In this document: positions 46,200 to 56,685 of the stretch, piece after piece
How positions within the stretch are numbered: position 1 is the first letter of the stretch
Layout: every line of letters begins with the position of its first letter
DNA from: Scleromitrula shiraiana
Lineage: Eukaryota > Ascomycota > Leotiomycetes > Helotiales > Sclerotiniaceae
NCBI GenBank assembly: GCA_028455995.1
Contig: JABELC010000008.1
Span: 1,721,001 to 1,785,000, forward strand
Direction: 5' to 3'
Length of the DNA stretch: 64,000 nucleotides
Position numbers and translations under genes: made by a program
The notes under the pieces: model-generated
What the model saw: only the letters and a program-made list of their open reading frames with translations
Told to the model about the DNA's origin: nothing
The model's database searches: none

Positions 46200-47040
46200 T
46201 TGATTATTAACTTTTTTATTTGTCAAAAGCATAAAAACTTTTTTGTTTATGAAAACAAAAACCTATAAATACAACTAATATATCCTTTATTTTATCATCA
46301 ATACTCACTCGTACTTCTAACATATTATAAAATAATATCCATAACAAACCAGCATTTAATTGAACTTCCATACTCCTCTCCATTAGTATATAGAACAATA
46401 TAACCAAACTATTCATTACTATCCAACAATTATAATAAAGCTAATCGATATTTAAAATGGTTTCTAACAGAGTTGATTCACGCACTCGCTCTATCCAAGA
46501 CGATTCATTTTATTCCGGGACTTATTTTTGCAATAATTGTCAACTGGTGACGTATAAGTGTAATAGATGCCGCGAGATTATGGAAGATCGTGTTCTACGA
46601 TGCGAGGTTCATAAAAATCGACCCTATGAACTTTATAATGGAGATATGCTACCACCAGTAATACAGTATGTGGACGGATGTAGTTGCCAGCGAAGAGAGC
46701 CTCTAAGACGTGTGTATGAGGTTCACGAAAACTATGAAACTCAAAGTCATCATACTCATGGTGGTAATACTCATGGAGGTAATACTCATGGTGGTAATAC
46801 TCATGGTGGTAATACTCATGGTAGTAATACTCATGGACATATACGTAGACATTAGTTCCGGATAGTAAGGGTAATGGAATATCCAGTTTGGGTACTCAGC
46901 TACTTGTCAAGAAAAATGGGCACTAAGAGAAGGTGTTATAATGTGTTATAATGAATGTGTTATAATGAATATGAGCCACGATATTTAATCGGAGGATTTA
47001 AGACTTTGTGTTTAGAAGCATTCATAAAACAGATTGAAAA
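46200..47040 (+). repeat. Segmental duplication, copy 2, with RIP-like changes
   Basis: This is the counterpart of 42890-43690. In the upstream part, ATATCACAAAACAATACC of copy 1 corresponds to ATATTATAAAATAATATCC here: several C-to-T changes, mostly at CpA. The 3' flank has an added TGTTATAATGAATG tandem near 46937-46972. Confidence 0.8.
46457..46855 (+). CDS. Small Cys-rich protein, paralogue 2, with THGGN repeats
   Basis: A 132-residue frame starts at ATG 46457 (MVSNRVDSRTRSIQDD). Its Cys layout is YFCNNC-x6-CNRC, then VLRCEVH, then GCSC, parallel to paralogue 1. Five to six tandem THGGN-type pentapeptides, encoded by 15-bp repeats at 46756-46840, make the His/Gly/Asn tail that paralogue 1 has only once. 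It is uninterrupted despite RIP-like changes in its flanks. Protein identity to paralogue 1 is low outside the N-terminal and Cys positions, while the upstream non-coding sequence is still easily aligned. Function unknown; zinc binding is an inference from the Cys/His spacing. Confidence 0.6.
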   Translation: MVSNRVDSRTRSIQDDSFYSGTYFCNNCQLVTYKCNRCREIMEDRVLRCEVHKNRPYELYNGDMLPPVIQYVDGCSCQRREPLRRVYEVHENYETQSHHTHGGNTHGGNTHGGNTHGGNTHGSNTHGHIRRH

Positions 47041-47504
47041 TTGAATAGTTGAATAATTGAATAATCGAATAATTGCATAACTTGAATTATTTAACAATCT
47101 TAAGAAATAGAATTTTACTTACTAAGCTATTACTTTCAAATTCAAGTTGATAACTTTGAAATATATTTTATGAAATAAAAATTAATCTTATTTCAAATTA
47201 ATAAATACTAATACATAGAAGATTTTTGATTAATTAATCTTAATACTAGTATCTTTAATAATATTATTTATATATCAATAGTAATATTATTTATATATTA
47301 CTAGTAATATTAATATATATAAATTTTATTAATGATTAAATTAAAAGATTTTATTAATAAATATTAATAAAGAATATAATTATTCATTATGATAATACTA
47401 CTAGTATGTTGTAATATTTAAATAAATTCTTTTTATTGAAAAGGAATTATATAATTTAATTACTACATTAGCGAAAAGGAATTTAGTCAAAAAGATATAG
47501 ATTA

Positions 47505-47812
47505 CTCGGGCCCGCATAGATCACTTGCATCAATGATTGTCAATTCTGATCGTATAGACCACTTACGCCACTGGTTATCAATTCTGATCGTATAGATCAA
47601 TTACATCAATAATTATTATGGTTATTCTGACCGTATAGACCACTTACGCCAATGGTTGTTAATTCTGATCGTATAGATCCTGATCGTATAGACCACTTAC
47701 GCCAATAATTATTATGGTTATTCTGACCGTATAGACCACTTACGCCAATGGTTGTCAATTCTGATCGTATAGACTCGGATCAATTACGTCAATAATTGTC
47801 AATTAACGCCGA
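47505..47812. repeat. Minisatellite, unit about 38 bp, about 7 diverged copies
   Basis: The unit reads roughly TTCTGATCGTATAGACCACT followed by TACGCCAATGGTTGTCAA. Copies differ by C-to-T and G-to-A changes (TACGCCAATGG against TACATCAATAA) and some carry an ATTATTATGGTTA extension. A single inverted, mutated copy (GATGTAAGTGATCTATACGA) lies at about 45662-45681. Confidence 0.85.
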
Positions 47813-47987
47813 CCTGGTCCACGCCATTCAATAATATACATCATTTGTAAATCGGACTACCCCATTGGTTAATCAAATCTTATTGCTAAATAAAGCATCT
47901 TATTAATTAACTAGTCGGTTTTTATTAATTAAATGATTTTAAAGATATATTTTTTTAAAAAAAATTATTCTAAATTATATTTTATTT

Positions 47988-48102
47988 AATAATAAAGAAA
48001 TTAATAATGAAGAAGTTAATAATAAAGAAGTTAATAATAAAGAAATTAATAATAAAGAAATCAATAATAAAGAGATTATAAATAAAGAAATAATGAATAA
48101 AA
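47988..48102. repeat. 15-bp satellite (TTAATAATAAAGAAR), about 7 copies
   Basis: A regular 15-bp period within the AT island, decaying at its 3' end. Confidence 0.8.
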
Positions 48103-49120
48103 AACAAAAAGAATAAATTATTAATATTATTTTAATTGTTTTTCAACTTTTTTTAATCTTTTTAATTCTTTTAATTCTTTTAATTTTTCTAATTTTTTTT
48201 GATTAATATTCTTTTTATTAATATAATAAGATTAATAATTAATAAAAATATAATATTATGTAGAGTAAATTCTATTTATTAATTCATAATAAATTAATAA
48301 TAATAAATTACTAGTATATCTTTATTAATTATTAATAATTAAATAATAATTACTCATTCATTATTAATTATTAATAATTAAATAATAATTAATTACTTAT
48401 CATTAATTATAAAATTTCTTTATTAATATAAAAAAACTTTAATATATATTAAAGATATTCTTATTATTTCTATAAATTATTAACTCATAAAGATTAATTT
48501 AATTTATTTAAAGTATAAGATTTTTTTTATTGATGTATATTTTATTTATTTTTTTTAGAATCTTCATAAAAAAGTTTTTATTTATTAAATAATAAAATAA
48601 AAAAAACTTAATAATATAAATCTAATTACTAGTAATTAATAACATAAAGACTTTTATAATTTTTATCATTATTTAATTTTAGATTAATAATTTTAATAAT
48701 CATAATATAAATATAATATTTATTTTATATTAAATTTTTTTTTCTTAATTAATTAATAATTAATTAATAATCATTAACGTAAATATTCTATATAATTAAT
48801 TCTTATTTAATTGATTATAATTTTTTTCGTTAATGTGATATTTATATAATAGATCATATAACTTGAATATATCACCTGATTATCATATGACTTATCATTC
48901 GATTCACCACGTGATCCTTAAAAAAATAGATTCTCAGCTAGACAATCAACTACTTTAAAAATGTCCCAAGGTTCTTCCAAGACGCTAGTAAAATCACCCT
49001 TGTATCACCCCAAAATCGAGAATTGAGTAGGCTCGCATAAAACTTCTCTTCTTGTACCAAAAAGAAGAGGCATTGTTAATATATTATCCCAATCACTGTC
49101 GCAACAAGCTTTTGGTACCG

Positions 49121-51424
49121 ATGGGCGGTTCCCCTCTAGCTATCAATCAAAATGCCATGATCTATCAGCTGAAAATTTGGCTAGCCCGCACTGAAAATCT
49201 TGCCAGTCAGAATCTCGTCGTGAAGGACATTGAGCATTTCTGGAGCTTAATGTGGCCGAATTTCTTCACCTGGTGCGAAACTTGCAAGGAGTGTTTTTTG
49301 TCCCGGCGCACCACTTTTATCGGGACCATCGAGTGGTTCAATATAGCAACAAGGGTATACGGCAAAGATGGACCACCATCATTGTGTTATGTTTGTTGGG
49401 CAGTTATCCATATTCGCCTGCTTAAAGGTGACTGGTCAGCAACAGCTACACAGACAGACGGTTACAAACTGCTATCCCAACGGCACCCTTCAGGCATGAT
49501 GGACTCAGTGACCATAGGATGTATTCTCTATCACAATGGGAAACTGCCAATTGCCAGACTTTTCTCACCAGCACCACTTTTAGAATCCACCACCTTCATG
49601 GACCTGTCTTCACGCATGGTTTCCACTACTGAACCCAAGTTCGACATGATCGCTTCGTGGTTGCGTGAGTGCGAGAACACACATAGTCACGAGTGCAATC
49701 GGCCGCTCATCAGTAAGGATATGGACAGGGACCTTATTTTTGTTGATGTTGAGCAACGATGCTTAGTGAGACGTCCCGGGAATACACGGTACATTGCCTT
49801 GAGTTATGTTTGGGGAAATATCTGTCAGCTGCTGCATGTTGACTCTAATCATGATACTCTCTTCCAACCCGGCGGCATTGATGACCCTAGGTTGGCAGAG
49901 CAATCGAACGCCCCGTTGGGGAAGGCTATCACGGATGCTATGAAAATTACATCAATGATTGGGGAGCGGTACCTGTGGGTTGATGCGCTATGTATAAAAC
50001 AAGATGATATGAAGAGCAAAGCACAGGAGATCACCCGCATGGCAAGTATATATAGCGGTGCATGCCTCACTATAATACCGTTTGAAAACGCATCTGTGCA
50101 CATCCCAATACCTGGTTTGGGTCTTTACGGTCGTGGGGAATCGTCCGAACCCATTCTTAACGGGGTATCTATCGGCGTAAGAAGGAGGCTTCTTGACGCC
50201 CTCAGAGAGTCAGTCTATAATACAAGGGGCTGGTGCTTCCAAGAAGCATGCCTGTCCCGTCGGTCTCTTTACTTCTCGAGCCAACAGGTCTTCTTTCGTT
50301 GCCAGGAGAGTGTCCGGTCAGAGGATTGCATAGAGCAGTGGATTTGGGACTGGTGGAAAGAGCAACAGAAATCGTTAGTGTCCTTCGGCATAATTAGCGA
50401 CACGTCGAAGTGGATACTTACTGAGTCTCTTGGTGTAATGAAGTTTCTCGATGGTTGGGACATGCTGGTGAGCCAGTATTGGCGACGGAGTCTGTCTGTC
50501 AATAATGAAATTATGGATGCTTTTACTGCAATTTCTGATGCACTGGAGGTGCGCCTTCGCACACGAATATCGGCAGGTATTCCTGAGAATCTCTTCCACC
50601 ACGCTCTATTGTGGAGTGTAAAAATACCTCATTGGAATGAGGATGCATGGTGCTATCCTGGCACTACACGTGAGACTATGCAATGTCCTGGTGGTGATCT
50701 GATCCCTAGTTGGTCGTGGATGGGCTGGCGCGGGTACTGCTGTGGCAAAAACGGCAGCCCATTGGGATCCGTATTGACATTGTATACTACTCCCGATCCT
50801 TCAGTCCGGAACTTCGACCTGATACCTCTCATAACCAACCTCAATATTGAGATTAGAGGCAAAATGAGGCCCATAGAGACGTCGAGTACTGTATATAATC
50901 AGGAAACTGCTTCTTCATACCCGCATATCTGTCTTCTCCCTGACATTGATGATCTAGAGACCTCGCACACAACACTAGAACACAACATTCTAAGATTTCA
51001 AGCACGTACATTCTCGTTATCATTCCTCGGACTTGGCTTTAAGCATCGTCCACGTGTGCTTGGTGGCGGCCGGCCTAATGCGTACGGTGAACACTATCTA
51101 CTCGACGCTCAATCGCGCCATTGCGGTGGGTATAATGGCATCGCCGTGAACAATAAGTCTTGTGATATATATCATTTAATCGACGTAGTCATTCTGTCTG
51201 CCACCGCCTGGAACGACACCAAGATTCGTGTATGCAAGAATCAGGATCCGGCTGAAAGCATGTTTGATCCGGTTTACGAGCGTGCATATTGGAAGTCTCT
51301 GAACTTCATGTTGGTCCAATGGTTCGAGGATAGACAAGTATGCGAACGACTCGGATGTGGGGAAATACATGTAGATGTTTTAGAAGGGGTGGCGTGGAGA
51401 CAGGAACTTGTGCGACTAAGATGA
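49121..51424 (+). CDS. HET-domain (heterokaryon incompatibility type) protein
   Basis: A frame of 767 residues starts at ATG 49121 (MGGSPLAINQNAMIYQ). The N-terminal 100 residues contain Cys pairs (WCETCKEC, LCYVC), possibly zinc-binding. The HET domain spans about residues 223-360: RYIALSYVWGNICQLLHVDS, GERYLWVDALCIKQDD and MASIYSGACLTIIPF. RGWCFQEACLSRRSLYFSS and a variable C-terminal half follow. HET proteins act in allorecognition and programmed cell death on hyphal fusion. The gene abuts the AT-rich island, and its body has normal composition. The frame is open upstream of 49121; an ATG at 48961 could join through a 43-bp intron (48988-49030), adding about 40 residues. No partner NLR or STAND gene is in the window. 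Confidence 0.9.
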   Translation: MGGSPLAINQNAMIYQLKIWLARTENLASQNLVVKDIEHFWSLMWPNFFTWCETCKECFLSRRTTFIGTIEWFNIATRVYGKDGPPSLCYVCWAVIHIRLLKGDWSATATQTDGYKLLSQRHPSGMMDSVTIGCILYHNGKLPIARLFSPAPLLESTTFMDLSSRMVSTTEPKFDMIASWLRECENTHSHECNRPLISKDMDRDLIFVDVEQRCLVRRPGNTRYIALSYVWGNICQLLHVDSNHDTLFQPGGIDDPRLAEQSNAPLGKAITDAMKITSMIGERYLWVDALCIKQDDMKSKAQEITRMASIYSGACLTIIPFENASVHIPIPGLGLYGRGESSEPILNGVSIGVRRRLLDALRESVYNTRGWCFQEACLSRRSLYFSSQQVFFRCQESVRSEDCIEQWIWDWWKEQQKSLVSFGIISDTSKWILTESLGVMKFLDGWDMLVSQYWRRSLSVNNEIMDAFTAISDALEVRLRTRISAGIPENLFHHALLWSVKIPHWNEDAWCYPGTTRETMQCPGGDLIPSWSWMGWRGYCCGKNGSPLGSVLTLYTTPDPSVRNFDLIPLITNLNIEIRGKMRPIETSSTVYNQETASSYPHICLLPDIDDLETSHTTLEHNILRFQARTFSLSFLGLGFKHRPRVLGGGRPNAYGEHYLLDAQSRHCGGYNGIAVNNKSCDIYHLIDVVILSATAWNDTKIRVCKNQDPAESMFDPVYERAYWKSLNFMLVQWFEDRQVCERLGCGEIHVDVLEGVAWRQELVRLR

Positions 51425-52941
51425 TCTAGTCACACGATGACCTCGTTTATTGAAGGTGGATGATATGAGGTTGATGCACATACGCTCATTTAATCAGTGA
51501 GGACTTCCGCAAGAGCCAGTAAAACCTTTTGAAAGACAAGGGCACCCGCCTGAAAGTTCTACCGCCGCGACACATTCGTCGCAAACAAGTAGCCAAGAGC
51601 TTTCCGGGTTAGAAGACAACAGCGACATAAAGGTAAAGGTAAAGGTAAACGATAGAATCCGAGACAAGAGAACATAGATGTGGATATACGGTAACAGATT
51701 ATTGAAAATATACAATAGCGATTCGGTTTGAAGATTGGTTGAGTAAATACACTCTTTTCTTTGATTTTGACAATTCGCATTAGACACATTCTTTTCAAAT
51801 TTGTCCGAGCTGACATTAATTGTCACTGATGGCCGACTTTGACGTTGACATAAAAACAGAAAAGTTACAAAAAAAATATGAAAACGCTTAGATAGCTAGA
51901 TGGTTTCAAAATACAACTGCTTGACGCTGTCAGCTATGTTTAGATTCTTCTGTGCGACTTCGCGTGGAAATCCTTGGCTTCAATTCGTGCTCCACGTAAT
52001 GAATCAGGAATAAATTAATGGATATATACAATATCGAACTTCTGAATAAATCAATTAGAAAATGATATACTATATATATAGTATAGTAAGCCGCTAACTT
52101 GAGGATAACGTCCATGAAGATATACCAAATATACTAGCGTAATAGTTGTATATATATATCATCGAGGCATCAAGTAAAAAATTTCGAACAAATCTAAAAT
52201 CAGACCAAGAAACCCACAATGAAAATCACGACAAATGAAATTGTAGTATTAGAGAGTAGAATTTATATTGAAAAGGGAGATATAATATTTTTAACTAGAA
52301 ATGAGGACGAATGCGTTTACTATGCTTGCAATGCAACACATTTGAACCATCTTCGGGTGTGAACTACTCTCACCGATTACAAATTTCCAGACTTGAAATC
52401 ATTGAAAACTCATCATTGCGAATACAACAAGATTAACGAACCACAAAAGCATCACTCACGTACATCGATAGATTGTTGATTGCGATCACTATATCTTCTG
52501 AAATATATCAAGTTATCTATTATCGCGCGAAGCGTTGAGCTATCTATACTTGGTGCTAAACTACAATCTTTCGATATCCCCGTATATACTAATGTCATAT
52601 TATAGTTCAATTAATGTTTTGATTCAGAGCAGGAAGGTTCCTCTATCGGTTATTGGAGTGCCGTTGAATCTAATTATCAGGGCGATGAAAATCCAGTTTG
52701 TTTTTAGTTGATCATATATACATGTTCTGTTGATTAATTTCAATCTTTCAAGATAATAACCAGATATCAATCTATGGTTGTGCGACAGAATGGCGAGATT
52801 TTCAAGTTGTCAAGATCTGTAAATGAATTATCGTGGTCCCGTGAAGCGACTCTTAGATCGGATAATCTTTCCATATCTGTAGAACAGATACCTATTTCAA
52901 TGTTAATGTTGCTTCTATAATGGTTATCTCTGGGATTTTGC
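51425..52941. other. Intergenic, no supported gene
   Basis: About 1.5 kb. A 44-codon Cys-containing frame (51494-51628, minus) and a GGTAAA triplet repeat near 51631-51650 are the only notable items. No domain is recognised. Confidence 0.4.
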
Positions 52942-54152
52942 TCACGGAAATGGTAACATAGCCAAACTGAGAAATGCCAGGAGTGAGGATGCCCATTTAT
53001 ATCCTAGTTCCTCGTACACTGTTAAGGTTCATGAGTATTCGTGTGAATCACACGGTTATTTGGAATTCACTTACTCTGGAATCCAAACAGAGGAAAGCCG
53101 GCAGCGAACATGCTTCGTGTAAAACTGTTGGCACCAAGTGCACTGGCTGTGTAAAGTGGATATGCATCCACCAGAAAAGTGAATACGCCGGAATATACCA
53201 AGATGGAACTGTTGTGAAGTCACTATCGATGTTTTCAAGAAATATCCCAGACTAGACTTACCCGAAGCCAAACAGACTACTGCCAATAATAGATACTATC
53301 CAGTGGATCGATTGATCGCTTCTCTTATTAGCCATTTCCATGCATTTTATCCGTAAATTCAGACTTACATTGTCCAAGCGAACCAGAATAGCCCGACTGT
53401 TACAAATGGAGCTCCTATAATTGCGGGAATCAATCGATATTCAGGTTCCGGTCCCATGTAGTCTTCGTTTTCCCTTTCGTGCTTCGCAATGAGACGAAGA
53501 TAGTTCTTATTTCCTCTGGAAAACTAACACTCAGTTCTATGTAACGTTCGTGGGGATTTGTAAATACTAACAGTTTACCAGTTGCGACAGCTGCCGTCAT
53601 CCCAAGTAGCATCCCAATAAACGTGAGTGCAACCTTCCATATGTCGAAACCGTAAACGTTGTTATAGACGACGCGGAATGCACCAAAGAACAGGTATTGG
53701 ATACCCAGAATAATGGCAGAATAGAGACAAAGAATGAGGCACATGGGCTCCAGTGAAAGAATCATAAATGGCCTGTAGATCGATCTAAGCACTGTCTATC
53801 AGTTTGTTAGATGTGCTAAGGAATCATGTGACATATATCAAGCTCACCTGAAATATTGATCTATCTAGAATCTCTATACGTGCTTTATATCTCTCATCTG
53901 CTGCCTCTTCACGAATTTTTCTTGCCTTGTTTTTAGCAAGAACAGGGTGGTAGGTTTCTGGTACGAGAGCCGCAACTATCACAAGTTGCACAAATGCCCA
54001 GATGAGAAGGTGATAGAATATCCATCGCCTATAATCGAATCAGCACATTTAGCGACATCATTGATATATCTCCCAATTTTAGCATAACTACTTACCATGT
54101 GGTAAACTGACATATCAGACCACCAATCACAGGGCCCAATCCAGCATCCCAA
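52942..54152 (-). pseudogene. C-terminal half of a DHA1-type MFS transporter, 5' part lost
   Basis: Seven exons can be read: 54152-54096, 54028-53848, 53795-53568, 53523-53369, 53318-53262, 53208-53075, 53018-52942, all with GT-AG introns of 44-67 bp, about 295 residues. The first carries WDAGLGPVIGGLICQFTTW, the family's motif C in helix 5. PETYHPVLAKNKARKIREE, RPFMILSLEPMCLILCLY, RLIPAIIGAPFVTVGLFWF, LVDAYPLYTASALGANSF and KWASSLLAFLSLAMLPFP follow. Helices 1-4 are absent: about 80 bases upstream of the first exon the DNA becomes an AT-rich repeat. The end stops about ten residues short of the usual FxFxxYG tail. The remaining exons are otherwise undamaged, so the loss seems recent. Such proteins export drugs or small molecules. 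Confidence 0.75.
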
Positions 54153-54234
54153 CTAGATTTTTCAGTAAGCGTTCAATCAAGAGTTTAGAACACCATAGAA
54201 AATATCGGGTCAGGTCCCCTGACACGCCGCCTCT

Positions 54235-55105
<871 letters not shown>

Positions 55106-55443
55106 TCAATTTTCGGCCTTTCATTTGTTCGCTCCAAATAGGTCCCAACAAGGAAGAAAAGGTACCCAGTTATCGACGGGCCACAAAGTTAGGTATTGAT
55201 TGATGTCCAGTTATATGATGTTACACTACATCATGTATACTAGATCAAAAGAGGTAAGAACAGTTAGTATTAATATCAAGGCAAATAAGCGAGGATTAGC
55301 TAACATTTTTCAGCTTGAATGCCACCAATGCTACTTCACGTTTTCAACTGCTCTTATACTGAAATGCAGCAACAATTTCAACGGGCAGTCATCACAAACA
55401 CTCACATCCTTTTTTCATCTCCAACAGAAAATAATCCAACAAC

Positions 55444-56685
55444 ATGCATCGAGCTTTAGATTTAGCTTTTTCTGCACCGTTGGCTATCTCCAATGGCACA
55501 AGAATTCATGAGAATGAGGAGATGGTTGGTGTGGAGCGAGAGCTCGAAGTCAACTTGAGGCAGTTCTACGGAATTGAGCCAACACGAGTCGATCGTAGAT
55601 TCACTGTTGCATTGTCGGAACAGAGCTATCTCCCAAAAGTGAGCGTTGAATGCCCCACCAAGTAGACTTTACTAATAAATCTTCAGGTTGACAATCCTCG
55701 CGCAGACTGGGCTGTAGTAGCTGCCTTCACTTCTTTTCAGGCCTATCAAAATGGGCGATTAGGGAAAGTCTCTCGATTCGCTACAGTTGGTACGGGATCC
55801 GGTACAGATATAATCGCTGCCGTTGAGACTTTCCACATCTTGAAGCCGCTGCTATGACGGATCTTCATGAAGCTGTGATAGCAACAGCAAAGAATAATCT
55901 GTTATCTGCTACTGAAAAGTCAGAAGACGGTGTCAGAGCTGTTGCAAACAATGCATTCGGCGCAGCAGGTGATATTTTACTACCCCTTAGTGGGCAAGAA
56001 CCCTATGATTTGATCTACGAGTAGGTTTCATGAAATCTATAATGAGGTGTTTGCTAAAAATGATCAGAAATCTCCCAAATATCCCACTCCCCTCAACTGG
56101 CGACCTTACTAGTGGCCAAATGTCCTCAACATATATCGGGGACCGCACAGCCGATGAAGTCCCCGCCTTCGTTTCCAAAGCTCTTTTAGATCTTCATTAT
56201 ATCTGTCTGCGTCAAGCTGATATACTCAATATCATCAAGCCAACCGGAGCCATCTTATCCAGCATGGGTGGAAGAATCCCATTGGAAACCATGCTTGCCA
56301 TGGCCGAAGCAGCCGGATATTCAGCAAGAGTCGTTAGTCTATCGTGGAAAGTACAGAGTGAGGCTCAAACTGTTATTGGCGAATATGCTGCCGAGCAAAA
56401 GCGGGGTACTGGAGAGGTAAGTTTTGTATATCAGTCACATGTATCGATTATTTTTTAACACATGACTTCCAGTATTATTTTTACACTTCGGAAGTCCTCG
56501 CTAGAGTGTTTGGAGATCTATCACCAGCTGCTGCCGCTCTTCGTACATCGCAGATTGAAGATGAATTATTTGAACATCGACTTGATGCCGTGACTGCATT
56601 AGAACAACATCGTGCTGGTATTGAGATTGGACATCCTGTTTTTGTCTTGGCAGGTGTTCTTAAGGGTGCTCGTGGAAGATTGTAG
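55444..56685 (+). pseudogene. Class I SAM-dependent methyltransferase with one frameshift
   Basis: Exons 55444-55638, 55687-56020, 56068-56416 and 56473-56685 join through 48-, 47- and 56-bp introns. The start is ATG 55444 (MHRALDLAFSAPLAISNG). Motif I is FATVGTGSGTDIIAAVE, and DLIYENLPNIPLP resembles the NPPY-like motif of amino- or small-molecule methyltransferases, with GEYAAEQKRGTGEYYFYTS later. Between FH and EAAAMTDLHEAVIATAK the frame changes near 55834-55838. The exons sum to 1091 bases, two more than a multiple of three, so a 2-base insertion (or 1-base loss) breaks the gene. Everything after it is well preserved through the stop at 56685. The substrate is unknown. It is either a recent pseudogene or a sequence error. 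Confidence 0.65.

Larger units (their letters stand above)
46950..48900. other. Second AT-rich island with satellites
   Basis: Nearly all A/T from about 47050, broken only by the 47505-47812 minisatellite. No coding frame. The part at 48605-48735 resembles 54445-54570 (both contain TTTATAATTTTTAT-ATTATTTAATTTT-GA/AGATTAATAATTT), so the same repeat family is present in both islands. Confidence 0.7.

Noticed and set aside
51494..51628. 44-codon minus-strand frame with CDEC and CPC motifs after the HET gene
   Set aside because: Too short and without signal peptide, paralogue or promoter evidence; would need transcripts.
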